Assembly: GCA_015521685.1 (NCBI GenBank)
Contig: WANT01000030.1
Span: 1 to 64,000, forward strand
DNA: 64,000 nt
Source of the DNA: Aeropyrum sp.
GTDB taxonomy: Archaea > Thermoproteota > Thermoprotei_A > Sulfolobales > Acidilobaceae
Reading direction: 5' to 3'
Shown: one piece after another, positions 17,138 to 25,699 of the stretch
Numbering within the stretch: the first letter of the stretch is position 1
How the letters are laid out: each line of letters starts with the position of its first letter
Made by a program: the position numbers and the translations under genes
The notes under the pieces: generated by a model
The model's input: the letters and a program-made list of their open reading frames with translations, nothing else
Told to the model about the DNA's origin: nothing
Databases searched by the model: none

Positions 17138-18178
17138 TTATGGCATTATGTCGGGGTCGTAGGCGTCGTCGTACTCGCCGACCTCAGGCTCGGGCGTGTC
17201 GAGGCCTAGCGGGCATCCGCTACCCAGCCGTATGGGCTTTTCGAGCCTGCTGAGGAGTACAACTCTGCTGGCTCTGCTCTCACCTAGGATTGGGTAGCCT
17301 GTGAGCTGGGATAGCCTCTCGCCCACCTTCCTAACATACTCGTGCTCGGCCATGTTTGCCTTGCTTAGCCTCATCCTGCTGGCTCCTATCCACATGTAGC
17401 TCTTTATCTCTACGTATGTTGGCTGCGACATCTCTATTAGCCTGGCGAACCCCCTGAGGGCCTCGTCAGTATCGTTGAACCCTGAGACGAGAGTAAGCCT
17501 CAGGACGGTTGGCGAGGTGAAGCTTGGCAGCAGCTCTAGGGTCTCGTAGGTGAGCTCCCAAGCCCTCGGCACTAGGGGCCTCGTGAAGTAGTTGTAGCTC
17601 TTCTTGTCCCACGCCTCGAGGCTCACGTATAGCTGGCTTGGCTCCTCCTCTAGGTTTGCAAGTATGTCGGGCCTCACACCCCTAGTAACCAGGAAGCTGG
17701 TCATACCCCTCCTGTGTATCTCCTTCAGGAGGTCTCCCAGCAGCGGGTAGAGCGTAGGCTCGCCAGTGAGGCTTAGTGTGACGTGCACCGGGTTCCATGC
17801 CTCCCAGAACTTCTTGGGATCCACCTTCGGGTGGCCCTTGTAACCGCTGATCAGCTTCCTGTGTATCCTTATCAGCTCGTCTACGAGCCACTTAGGGTCG
17901 TCCGTGAGTGTGAGCTTGGTCTCGTCGAGATCCACGCCCAGGTCCTGAGGCCTGATCCTCCAGCAGTGTAGGCAGGCGTTCCAGCACCAGAATGCTGCGG
18001 GGCTCATCTGTATGTCTCTGTGGCTCTCTATGCCGTAGAACTTGCACTTGTAGCAGTGCCTGTCCTCGGTGAGGGCTTTGTGCGTCCAGTAGCACTTCTT
18101 GACTACTGTGTGCCTGCCGGCGAAATGGTATTTTTGCTTTACCATAACCTCGGCTAGCGGCAGCCACTTCTCTGGCAT
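17138..18178 (-). CDS. taw1: 4-demethylwyosine synthase (radical SAM)
   Basis: 346 residues. Radical SAM cluster motif CWNACLHC (C-x3-C-x2-C, about residues 63-70) preceded by a second cysteine set CYWTHK...CYKC (about 29-45) for the auxiliary iron-sulfur cluster, as in archaeal TYW1/Taw1. SLTGEPTLYPLL (about 135-146) is the family GEP motif. The enzyme condenses pyruvate with m1G37 of tRNA-Phe to form the tricyclic wyosine core. Its substrate is made by Trm5, encoded at 37470. The ATG 18178 start is kept; ATG near 18145 is an alternative. Confidence 0.92.
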   Translation of the reverse strand: MPEKWLPLAEVMVKQKYHFAGRHTVVKKCYWTHKALTEDRHCYKCKFYGIESHRDIQMSPAAFWCWNACLHCWRIRPQDLGVDLDETKLTLTDDPKWLVDELIRIHRKLISGYKGHPKVDPKKFWEAWNPVHVTLSLTGEPTLYPLLGDLLKEIHRRGMTSFLVTRGVRPDILANLEEEPSQLYVSLEAWDKKSYNYFTRPLVPRAWELTYETLELLPSFTSPTVLRLTLVSGFNDTDEALRGFARLIEMSQPTYVEIKSYMWIGASRMRLSKANMAEHEYVRKVGERLSQLTGYPILGESRASRVVLLSRLEKPIRLGSGCPLGLDTPEPEVGEYDDAYDPDIMP

Positions 18179-18241
18179 GCCCTCTGGGATGTTCTTCAGT
18201 ATATTTCTCCTTCTGGGGATCTCTCTCCACCCAGACTATAC

Positions 18242-19258
18242 CTATACCTTTAACCCAGTTAAAGGCTTTGGCTTGTATAGCCCCTTCTCCTGCAGGTAGT
18301 TGTAGGCGCTGTAGGCAGCCACAGCCCCCATACTAGCGGCAGTCACTACCTGCCTGAAGCTAGGCCACATGCTGGTGCAGTCTCCAGCCGCGAATATCCC
18401 GTCGACGCTAGTCCTCATCCACTCGTCAACAATAACATTACCAGCACTATCAACCTCAAGGCCTATCCTCTCGAAGAATTCTCTAGGAGGCTCCGAGCCT
18501 ATCTCGATGAATATCCCGTCGGCCTTCAACACGGTCTCCTCACCCGTAACCCTGTTCCTAACTCTGACGGCCTCCACCTTGCCATCCCCAATAATCTCCG
18601 TCACCACGCTGTCAAGCACCATCTCAATGTTGTCCTTAGACTTGGCCTCCTCAACCAGGAACGGCTTAGCCCTGAACCCCCTCCTCCGGTGCACTAGGTA
18701 CACCTTCTTAACGTAGCCGCTCAGAAGCACAGCACCCTCGAACGCAGCGTCGCCTCCGCCAACAACGACAACCGCATCCTTACCCTTGAATAGGGGGGCG
18801 TCGCAAACGCTACAATAGCTTACACCCCTCCCCGCCAGCTCCGCCTCTCCAGGAACTCCAAGCTTCCTCCGCTGGCTGCCCACGGCGAGGATGACTGATT
18901 TAGCCTTCAGATCGAGCCCCCTAGATCCAGTGATCCTGAATACGCCGTCCTCCCCGCGCTCCACATTCTTGACTTCTACGCCAGTCACGATCTCAGCGTT
19001 AAACATCTCTGCATGCTTCTTGAAAGCCTCGACTAGCTTGCTAGCCTCTAGACCTCCCATACCCGGGTAGTCGTCCACCCAGTTAGTTAGGTTTAGCTGG
19101 CCTCCGACATCCTTGGAAACCACTATTGTCGACATAAGGAACCTTGTTGTGTAGATCGCAGCTGAAAGCCCAGCGGGCCCGCCTCCAACTATCACAACGT
19201 CATACTCGGCTCCCTTAGGTATTCTGGGCTGCCTCGCGGCGCCTAGCCTCAATGGCAT
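18242..19258 (-). CDS. trxB: Thioredoxin reductase
   Basis: Low-molecular-weight thioredoxin reductase, about 338 residues. FAD-binding GGGPAG near the N-terminus, redox-active CSVC (about 148-151) in the NADPH domain, GGGDAAFE (about 166-173) for NADPH, and the C-terminal GIFAAGDCT (about 290) FAD contact. It reduces thioredoxin or protein-disulfide-oxidoreductase in the cytoplasm. ATG 19258 is chosen over GTG 19273 because GAGGTG sits seven bases before it. The last bases approach taw1, separated by about 60 bases. Confidence 0.93.
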   Translation of the reverse strand: MPLRLGAARQPRIPKGAEYDVVIVGGGPAGLSAAIYTTRFLMSTIVVSKDVGGQLNLTNWVDDYPGMGGLEASKLVEAFKKHAEMFNAEIVTGVEVKNVERGEDGVFRITGSRGLDLKAKSVILAVGSQRRKLGVPGEAELAGRGVSYCSVCDAPLFKGKDAVVVVGGGDAAFEGAVLLSGYVKKVYLVHRRRGFRAKPFLVEEAKSKDNIEMVLDSVVTEIIGDGKVEAVRVRNRVTGEETVLKADGIFIEIGSEPPREFFERIGLEVDSAGNVIVDEWMRTSVDGIFAAGDCTSMWPSFRQVVTAASMGAVAAYSAYNYLQEKGLYKPKPLTGLKV

Positions 19259-19460
19259 GCTGTGGCACCTCACTCAAGACTCTTATATCTCCAAGCATTT
19301 TTAACATTGTCAAAGCACCCCCAGCACCCGGCATTGTTTCAGGGGAACCTCTGCAGCTCTCACAGAAAAAACTGTTTGGCTTCATATCCATAGATCGGGG
19401 CCCGATGGGCGAGGCTGTACTCTCCGAGGACCAGCTGGCAGTGAGGACGCCTTTAAGTGG

Positions 19461-19775
19461 CTAGGGCCTCCTAAGCTGGCATCTACGCTTCCTCCCATCA
19501 AGATAGGCCTCGGCTACCCTCCTGAGGAGCTCATCAGGGCTAACAACCTCGATAGATATTCTCTCCTTCTCTACTTCCACTCGAGCCGCCCCTATCCTCC
19601 TTAGCCTCCTTACAATGTTGCTCGCTGTCCTCTTCGTAACGCAAAGCTCCTCCCTCAGTATCTCGATAGCCTCACCTAGATTCAGCCTAGGCCCTTTATC
19701 GTAGAGCAGAACCAGGGCTGTAAGCTCTCTCTTACCCGGTATTCTGGAGGTCCTCCGGGGCTCAACACTGCTCAT
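19461..19775 (-). CDS. Small winged-helix DNA-binding protein
   Basis: 104 residues. The middle segment (about 35-70: EAIEILREELCVTKRTASN-type helix-turn-helix followed by a VEVEKERISIEVVS beta wing) looks like a winged helix; the two ends are basic. No named family recognised. It is 85 bases behind and co-directional with the unknown gene at 19861. A regulator of that gene or of the neighbouring thioredoxin reductase is possible, but only by position. Confidence 0.6.
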   Translation of the reverse strand: MSSVEPRRTSRIPGKRELTALVLLYDKGPRLNLGEAIEILREELCVTKRTASNIVRRLRRIGAARVEVEKERISIEVVSPDELLRRVAEAYLDGRKRRCQLRRP

Positions 19776-19860
19776 GGTCGGTGATCCCCATACTACTGGC
19801 GTCGGAGTAGGGTAGCTAAGTCATCGCCCCCATAACTATACGGAGTGGCTTCCGGAGGGT

Positions 19861-20418
19861 TTAGATGCAAGACGAGAGAATAGGCGCCGCAAGGGCTAGC
19901 CTATCGTATGCCGGGCCCCCCGAGACCGCCACAAGGTAGCCATCCCAGCCTCCCAGCAGGACGGGCTGTCCACCCTCGAGAGAGGCGAAAACCTCATAGT
20001 CGTCTAGCGCCTGGCTAGACTCTACTATAACGTGTTCTCCCCCTAGCCCGTTTACGAGGGAGGCGACCGGATCCCTAAAGGCGTAGGCGACAACAGTACC
20101 CTCAACAGTCTTGCCATCACCCTCCAGGAAACCGGCCCTAGGCTCTCCTCCAGAAGGGCAAGCGTCAATCCACTCCGACCTAGCTAGCTCATAGTAGGAG
20201 CCTAGAGGCGGCTCTTCCCTAGATATCAGGCTACCTACGCCAACAGCGACTAAAACTGTAGAGAAGCCTAGCCTTACAGCCGCAACAGAGGGGCTAGTAA
20301 CGGCATACACCTGGCCGCCAAGAGCCCACTCCACTAGGAGTCTTCTGTCATCCTCGCTGAGCCCCCCAAGGATTCGGGAGATTTCTAGAAGCTTGAAACC
20401 TCTATCGAATCTCGGCAT
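19861..20418 (-). CDS. Unrecognised protein, 185 aa
   Basis: No family recognised. Alternating hydrophobic and glycine-rich strands (SPSVAAVRLGFSTVLVAVGVGSLI, VLLGGWDGYLVAVSGGPAYDRL) suggest an alpha/beta soluble protein; there is one cysteine mid-protein and one penultimate (SSCI). The ATG start has GAGGTG seven bases upstream, a strong translation signal supporting a real gene. Forms a likely operon with the winged-helix protein. Divergent from sucC across 195 bases. Confidence 0.6.
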   Translation of the reverse strand: MPRFDRGFKLLEISRILGGLSEDDRRLLVEWALGGQVYAVTSPSVAAVRLGFSTVLVAVGVGSLISREEPPLGSYYELARSEWIDACPSGGEPRAGFLEGDGKTVEGTVVAYAFRDPVASLVNGLGGEHVIVESSQALDDYEVFASLEGGQPVLLGGWDGYLVAVSGGPAYDRLALAAPILSSCI

Positions 20419-20560
20419 TCAAACACACCTCAAGTCGCGGGTTGGGCGGGGCGGGCTCCACAGCCTGGTCTCAGGTCACAGCCCCCGCGGCTCCCCCCTT
20501 ACATGGCGCTTCACTGCCCAGCCCCACATTAATCCTCACTCCTAGGAGGCTGGGACTTAT

Positions 20561-20570
20561 GATATTAACC
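20561..20570 (+). promoter_or_regulatory. TATA box of sucCD
   Basis: GATATTAACC, preceded by the purine-rich GGGACTTAT as a possible BRE. Start expected near 20591, a leader of about 23 bases. Upstream, CCCAGCC and GGCTGGG (about 20519-20553) form a wide inverted repeat. Confidence 0.45.
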
Positions 20571-20613
20571 TTACACACCACCAACCCATGATCGGCGCCT
20601 AGAGGGAAGGGGC

Positions 20614-21750
20614 TTGAAGCTGTATGAGTTCGAGGCCAAGGAGATCCTGAGGATGTATGGTGTCGGCGTCCCCGAGTCTATTCTAGTTCTGCCGGGCGAC
20701 GATGTCGCGGCGAAGATCAAGGAGGCGGGATTGGAGCCCCCGCTGGTGGTCAAGAGCCAGGTCCTCGTGGCTGGTAGGGGGAAGGCTGGAGGTATAAAGC
20801 TAGTTAAGACTGTGGAGGAGGCTGTTAGCGTTGCCGAGGAGCTTTGGAAAAAGCCTATCAAGGGTATACTGCCTGGGGCACTGCTGATAGAGAAGGCAGT
20901 GCCCCACGATGTGGAGCTATACACCTCAATAATAATAGACAGGAGTGAGAGGAGGCCCGTAATATTGGCGAGCGCGTTCGGGGGGATGGATATAGAGGAG
21001 ATAGCTAGAGAGAAGCCGGATAGCATTGTAAGGCTCTATGTGGACCCGTTCGTCGGGTTGAGGGGCTACGAGGCTCGAGAAGTAGGTAAGAAGATAGGGT
21101 TGAAGGGTAAGGTGCTAAACTCCTACGCCTCATTCCTCCAGGTCATGTACAAGGTGTTCACAGCACTCGAGGCAGAGCTAGTTGAGAGCAACCCCCTAGC
21201 AATATCTGGTGAAAGGGTGGTGCCCCTAGACGCTAGGATAATAGTGGACGACAACAGCCTCTTCAGGCACAGAGAGCTCCTCGAGAAGAGGAAAGTGGAG
21301 CAGAGGGGCGAGTTCACCGAGTGGGAGGTCAAGGGTAGAGGACAGGGCCTGCCCTTCGTCGAGCTAGACGGAGACATAGGGATTATAGGAAACGGGGCTG
21401 GCCTGACGATGGCCACCATGGACCTAGTATACCATTTCGGGGGGAGGCCAGCCAACTTCCTCGATATCGGAGGTGGGGCTAGATCTGAACTGGTTAAGAA
21501 GGCGGTCTCCTTCCTTCTAGAATTCCCCAAGGCGAGGAAGGTATTCATAAACGTTTTCGGAGGGATAACCCGTGGCGACGAGGTAGCCAAGGGTATAGTA
21601 GAGGCGGTAAGGGAATCCAAGGCCGGCAAGCCTTTGGTTGTGAGGCTAAGCGGGACTAGAGAGGAGGAGGGGAGAAAGATACTCGAGGACGCTGGCATCT
21701 ACGCCTACAAGGATCCAGTGGAGGCTGTAAAGAAGGTAGTATCCCTCTAG
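20614..21750 (+). CDS. sucC: Succinyl-CoA synthetase (ADP/GDP-forming) beta subunit
   Basis: 378 residues, ATP-grasp fold. N-terminal [14 protein letters not shown] is the standard opening; VESNPLAI (about 190-197) and the C-terminal LDIGGGA...[18 protein letters not shown] block are family signatures. With the alpha subunit it makes ATP or GTP from succinyl-CoA in the TCA cycle. TTG start after the purine-rich GGGAAGGGG. sucD follows after 17 bases. Confidence 0.95.
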   Translation: MKLYEFEAKEILRMYGVGVPESILVLPGDDVAAKIKEAGLEPPLVVKSQVLVAGRGKAGGIKLVKTVEEAVSVAEELWKKPIKGILPGALLIEKAVPHDVELYTSIIIDRSERRPVILASAFGGMDIEEIAREKPDSIVRLYVDPFVGLRGYEAREVGKKIGLKGKVLNSYASFLQVMYKVFTALEAELVESNPLAISGERVVPLDARIIVDDNSLFRHRELLEKRKVEQRGEFTEWEVKGRGQGLPFVELDGDIGIIGNGAGLTMATMDLVYHFGGRPANFLDIGGGARSELVKKAVSFLLEFPKARKVFINVFGGITRGDEVAKGIVEAVRESKAGKPLVVRLSGTREEEGRKILEDAGIYAYKDPVEAVKKVVSL

Positions 21751-21767
21751 GCCCAGGGGTGGTGGTT

Positions 21768-22655
21768 ATGGCTGTCTTAGTAGGGTCTGAAACCAAAGTT
21801 CTTGTACAGGGTATAACGGGTCGAGAGGGCTCATTCCACACTAAGCAGATGCTAGAATACGGTACAAAGATTGTTGCGGGTGTTACGCCAGGGAAGGGAG
21901 GCAGCGAGGTTCATGGGGTGCCTGTGTACGATAGCGTCAAGGAAGCCCTGGCCGAGAACCCGGGTATTAACACCAGCATAATATTCGTCCCAGCCCCCTT
22001 TGCACCAGACGCTGTATACGAGGCCATTGATGCTGGTATCAAGCTGGTCGTGGTGATAACTGAAGGTATTCCGGTGCATGACACTATGAGGTTCGTAAAC
22101 TACGCTAAGAGCAAGGGTGCAACTATCATTGGCCCCAACTGCCCAGGCCTCATAACTCCTGGCCAGTCGAAGGTTGGCATTATGCCGGGCCACATCTTCA
22201 AGCCGGGGAAGGTAGCGGTAGTGAGTAGGAGTGGAACTCTAACCTATGAGATAAGCTATATGCTCACAAGGGAGGGGATAGGCCAGTCGACAGTCATAGG
22301 GATAGGTGGAGACCCCATAGTAGGATTGAGCTTCACAGAGGCTCTAAAGCTATTCGAGAAGGACGAAGAGACGGAGGCTCTAGTGCTTATAGGGGAGATA
22401 GGCGGCGACATGGAGGAGAGGGCGGCAGCAATGATAAAGAGGGGAGAATTCACAAAGCCGGTAGTAGCCTATATAGCAGGCAGGACCGCGCCTCCGGAGA
22501 AGAGGATGGGGCACGCGGGCGCAATCATAATGATGGGCGCAGGCACCTATGAAGGTAAGGTCAAGGCCCTGAAAGACGCTGGGGTCTTAGTAGCGGAGAC
22601 GCCATTCGAAGTCCCAACGCTAGTAAAGAAGGCACTCGAAGAAAGAAAATCCTAG
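21768..22655 (+). CDS. sucD: Succinyl-CoA synthetase alpha subunit
   Basis: About 295 residues. CoA-binding Rossmann domain: [20 protein letters not shown] near residue 12; [12 protein letters not shown] near 120; the phospho-histidine loop GHAGAII (about 243). Pairs with SucC. ATG 21768 is chosen; in-frame GTGs at 21759 and 21762 are alternatives, but the GGTGG they contain serves as SD for the ATG. Co-transcribed with sucC. Confidence 0.95.
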   Translation: MAVLVGSETKVLVQGITGREGSFHTKQMLEYGTKIVAGVTPGKGGSEVHGVPVYDSVKEALAENPGINTSIIFVPAPFAPDAVYEAIDAGIKLVVVITEGIPVHDTMRFVNYAKSKGATIIGPNCPGLITPGQSKVGIMPGHIFKPGKVAVVSRSGTLTYEISYMLTREGIGQSTVIGIGGDPIVGLSFTEALKLFEKDEETEALVLIGEIGGDMEERAAAMIKRGEFTKPVVAYIAGRTAPPEKRMGHAGAIIMMGAGTYEGKVKALKDAGVLVAETPFEVPTLVKKALEERKS

Positions 22656-22677
22656 TCAACCATTATGTGATCTTCCT

Positions 22678-24282
22678 TCATCCTAGTCCTCTCCTCCTCC
22701 TACTCTGGGCCTCCTCGCTAGTCCCCCTCGCGATAACCTCATAAAGGACAGCCTTCTTGCCCTCCTTGGGCCTGAGAAGCCTCCCAAGCCGCTGTATAAA
22801 CTGCCTCCTGCTGCCGGTACCTGAAACGAAAATCCCCACGTTAGCGTCAGGTATGTCTAGCCCCTCGTCTCCAACAGTAGTCACAACCAACACGCCGCTC
22901 TTAGAAGCCTTGAACCTTCGTAGCACTATATCCCTCGTCGACTTGTCGAGCCCGCCGTGCAGGAGGAGGCCTCCAAGCCTCCTCGCAATCTCCTCGGCCT
23001 GCCTCCTATACTGCGTGAATATGATGATTTTAGAGCCCTTCCTGAGTTCGTCGTTAGCTATCTTGACTACCTCTCTAAGCTTCGACTCGCTATTCTGCAC
23101 TATGCTCCTCATAGAACTATTGATCTTCAGCGCTTCGATAGCCGTGCTATCCCCCCTCCTAGCGTCTTCTAATAGCTTCTCGAAGCTCCTACCCTTGGCA
23201 AGAGCTCTGAACCTCCTCCTGAGGTCATCGTACCTCTTCTTTTCATCCTTAGCTAGGTCGACCTTGACTCTCCTGATTACGAACGGAGCTAGATAGCCCT
23301 TCTTAGTAAGCTCTCCTGGATCACTCGCATAGACTATACCGCCCACAAGGGCGAAGACCTCCTCATGCCTCCCGTCCTCCCGCTCTATAGTTGCGGAGAG
23401 GCCCATTCTGAAGGGGGCTGGGCTAGACTGGGCTATCCTCTTGAACTTGTCTGCCGGTATGTGGTGAGCCTCGTCGAATACCAGCATAGGAAATAGTGGA
23501 GCGAGCTCACCGATCCTCCTATAGGCGGTTTGGTAGGTCGTCACAGTTATTGGTGCTAGTCGCTTCTCCTCCCCGTAGTAGGCTCCTACAAGCCCGCCAG
23601 CGTCGGTGAACCGCCTGAAAGAGTCTAACCATTGCTTGACGTGGTCGCGGGTATAAACAACAACTAGACTCCATACCCCGGCCCTGGCTATGGCCGCAAT
23701 GGCGATGACCGTCTTGCCTGCACCGGTCGGGAGTACTATGACACCCTTCTTCCCAGCCTTCTCCCAAGATCTCAGCGCCTCATTCTGGTAGTCCCTCAGC
23801 TCCCCCGTAAACCTTATCCCCCGGGGTAGGGCTAGGCTGGTTGGGTTGAAGACTTTGTCTTCAACCAACATCCCCTTCCTGGTGAAAAGATCCTTCAATG
23901 TCTGGTACATTATTGGGAGGGCTGTATATGCCTTTAACTCCCTGTTGTACTGCAGGAATATTCCCTCAGACTCGAGTATAGGCTTGAGTAGAGCTCTACT
24001 CCTAATAATCAGCCTTCCATCACTGTACTCTATGACGACCTTGCTAGACTCCTCAGCAATCCTTCTAAGCTCCTCCACATCATCGGGGACAACGACACCT
24101 ATACTCTCCAAAACTGCAACGACGTCCCAGAGGCCCATCCCGCTAGCCCTCATCCTGTCAGGGTCGAGCCTAAAGAGGGCATAGCCCCTGTCCCTCCCAA
24201 CATATCTCGAGAACTTCGAGAGTTCCTTGAACTCCTCGTCCCCTATCCACCCTCTTACCCTGAATGTGTAGCCGCTAACCAA
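22678..24282 (-). CDS. xpb: XPB/Rad25-type DNA helicase
   Basis: Superfamily 2 helicase of 534 residues. Walker A LPTGAGKT (about 183-190), DEAH-type box VFDEAHH (about 271), SAT-type LSAT motif III (about 297), motif V VTTVGDEGLDIPDA and motif VI QRLGRLLRPK near the C-terminus. The N-terminal damage-recognition-like domain (about 1-80) is present. Acts in DNA repair or transcription-coupled unwinding. Many crenarchaeal xpb genes are followed by the Bax1 nuclease gene; here the upstream co-directional neighbour is an unrelated 169-residue protein 21 bases away. TTG start. Confidence 0.92.
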   Translation of the reverse strand: MVSGYTFRVRGWIGDEEFKELSKFSRYVGRDRGYALFRLDPDRMRASGMGLWDVVAVLESIGVVVPDDVEELRRIAEESSKVVIEYSDGRLIIRSRALLKPILESEGIFLQYNRELKAYTALPIMYQTLKDLFTRKGMLVEDKVFNPTSLALPRGIRFTGELRDYQNEALRSWEKAGKKGVIVLPTGAGKTVIAIAAIARAGVWSLVVVYTRDHVKQWLDSFRRFTDAGGLVGAYYGEEKRLAPITVTTYQTAYRRIGELAPLFPMLVFDEAHHIPADKFKRIAQSSPAPFRMGLSATIEREDGRHEEVFALVGGIVYASDPGELTKKGYLAPFVIRRVKVDLAKDEKKRYDDLRRRFRALAKGRSFEKLLEDARRGDSTAIEALKINSSMRSIVQNSESKLREVVKIANDELRKGSKIIIFTQYRRQAEEIARRLGGLLLHGGLDKSTRDIVLRRFKASKSGVLVVTTVGDEGLDIPDANVGIFVSGTGSRRQFIQRLGRLLRPKEGKKAVLYEVIARGTSEEAQSRRRRGLG

Positions 24283-24303
24283 GCATCAACACCTGCACCA
24301 GGG

Positions 24304-24813
24304 TCAATCACCAGCTTGGATCGGGCTGGGAAGCCTAACTCCAAGGGGCCTCCAATTGCTAGGGTCTAGCCCGAGCTTCTCGACAGCCCGCTTGACCCTA
24401 TAGGGTGGATCTAGAGGTATTACTATCTCAGTGCAATCCCTCTCGAGAGCAACTGCAGAGACCTCAGGCCAATCAGCAGCCTTCACTAACCTCGCGGACT
24501 CGCCTCCACACCCCCTAACCACTAGACTCGCAACTCTAAAGCACTCCATGACAGGATCCCAGAGAACTCTGAAGCCGGACTCCAACTCCTGCTCACTATA
24601 CACAGTGACGATTGCCTCGTCAATGCCAAGCTCCTCTAAAGTAAATACCACATGGTGTACTTCCTCAATATCACTAGCCGTGAGGGGAAGGCCGTCTTCG
24701 AGGCAAGGCCCGGCTTCAAGCGTGGGTTCCAGATCATCCCCTCGAGAGCCGAGCCGGGGGGGTCCGCGCTTAAAACTCCCTTCATCGCCGGGCCCCAATC
24801 CAGAGACACCCAT
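24304..24813 (-). CDS. Unrecognised acidic protein upstream of XPB
   Basis: Up to 169 residues, no family recognised. The first 45 residues are low-complexity (Gly/Pro/Asp/Glu); the remainder (VHHVVFTLEELGIDEAIVTVYSEQE onward) looks like a compact alpha/beta domain. It ends 21 bases before the xpb start, so the two are probably co-transcribed. TATA-like bases at 24829-24845 support a start at ATG 24813 or TTG 24798, but a shorter protein beginning at an internal GTG near the alpha/beta domain cannot be excluded. Confidence 0.55.
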   Translation of the reverse strand: MGVSGLGPGDEGSFKRGPPRLGSRGDDLEPTLEAGPCLEDGLPLTASDIEEVHHVVFTLEELGIDEAIVTVYSEQELESGFRVLWDPVMECFRVASLVVRGCGGESARLVKAADWPEVSAVALERDCTEIVIPLDPPYRVKRAVEKLGLDPSNWRPLGVRLPSPIQAGD

Positions 24814-24871
24814 CCACCAGTAATCTTTATCATTTACTATTTGGAAGCCTTATTTCGGAAAAAATAGCCGT

Positions 24872-24942
24872 GAGAACCTCATTATGATTTTAGGATCCAT
24901 AATTTAGTTATGGATGCTCCAAAGGATTTTCTAGAGGTTCTC
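24872..24942. repeat. Nested inverted repeats in divergent regulatory region
   Basis: Outer perfect arms GAGAACCTC (24872-24880) and GAGGTTCTC (24934-24942) enclose an inner perfect hairpin, ATCCATAA (24895-24902), five-base loop TTTAG, TTATGGAT (24908-24915). It lies between the unknown gene at 24304-24813 and the membrane-protein operon at 25093. It may be an operator pair or a small structured RNA of about 75 bases. Confidence 0.6.
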
Positions 24943-24990
24943 TAGAGCTACGCTAGGCACGTTTGTAGGGTTTTAGTTTTGTTGTTGCTA

Positions 24991-25092
24991 AAGATAAAAT
25001 ATTTTGAATATTTCAAACATAAAGTTTTCCATTTAGTAGAGTACAGCAAAATAAATATATATTATCATATTAAAATAATTACTGGTGGAAAC
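24991..25092 (+). promoter_or_regulatory. AT-rich promoter region of the His-rich membrane operon
   Basis: About 100 bases of strongly AT-rich DNA in a GC-rich genome. It holds a perfect inverted repeat AAATATT-TTG-AATATTT (24997-25013) and several overlapping TATA-like stretches at 25049-25081. GGTGG at 25084-25088 serves as SD for ATG 25093. The 24814-25092 interval (279 bases) contains this element and the nested repeats but no gene I can support. Confidence 0.55.
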
Positions 25093-25695
25093 ATGGTATT
25101 AAGCGAGCTGGGTTTAGTAGTTGCTGGCCTAGCTCTGGCAGGGAGCGGGCTTCTAGTCGTGCGCAGGAGGATAGAGCCTGCTACAGTACTCTGGAGTTTG
25201 GGTGGCTTGGTATTTGCCGCTGTATCCATACTGCTGGCAGTACTCGGGACTAAGCTACTGGAAATAAATGTGTCCAGCCTGGTGGGCAGCCTGTACCCAG
25301 CCTTCCTGGCTTTAGGGGTGATTGCTGCCCATACCAAGTGGTGGAAGCCCCTAGGACTAGTCTACCTAATACTCCTGGCGGGTATAGCCATAGGCATCTT
25401 CACCAATTTAGAAGTCTTGAAAGGAGCCTCACACGGAATTCTGCACGGCAGTGCTGGCCTCATCCTCGTATTACTACCAGCATACTATTACTATAGGCTT
25501 GGAATCTCCCGCTGGAGCCTGGCAGTATCCCTAGGTGGATTGACTATATCAGTGGGTGGCATCGTCCTAGCCCTGGCATCTGCAGGAGTTCCATGGGCGG
25601 CAGAGATAGTAGCGTCAGCACTCTACCCAGTCCTCGTAATCTCAGCTCTCCTCCTAGCGGCTGGATACATAGGAAGCGAGGGCTTCAAGAGGTGA
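25093..25695 (+). CDS. Unrecognised 6-TM membrane protein, partner of His-rich 12-TM protein
   Basis: About 200 residues with six hydrophobic helices (roughly 5-22, 30-52, 60-78, 85-105, 115-137, 145-165 and a last one to 195). The start of the fourth or fifth helix carries closely spaced histidines (ASHGILHGSAG), resembling the paired-His helix starts in the protein encoded immediately downstream. ATG 25093 has GGTGG at proper spacing; the frame is open further upstream, but that AT-rich stretch is promoter. Only four bases separate it from the next gene. No family recognised; a subunit of a membrane redox complex is my inference. Confidence 0.65.
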   Translation: MVLSELGLVVAGLALAGSGLLVVRRRIEPATVLWSLGGLVFAAVSILLAVLGTKLLEINVSSLVGSLYPAFLALGVIAAHTKWWKPLGLVYLILLAGIAIGIFTNLEVLKGASHGILHGSAGLILVLLPAYYYYRLGISRWSLAVSLGGLTISVGGIVLALASAGVPWAAEIVASALYPVLVISALLLAAGYIGSEGFKR

Positions 25696-25699
25696 CTGC

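Noticed and set aside
19252-19464. 70-codon plus-strand frame upstream of trxB
   Set aside because: No SD, crosses the trxB promoter and reads as non-coding sequence.
21123-21698. 191-codon minus-strand open frame
   Set aside because: Antisense to sucC; no family features and biased Ser/Pro composition.
23025-23055. ATGATGA ... CTGA pattern
   Set aside because: Inside the XPB gene; spacing of about 17 bases is too short for a C/D sRNA.
22757-23296. 179-codon plus-strand open frame
   Set aside because: Antisense to the XPB helicase gene; Leu/Ser-rich shadow.
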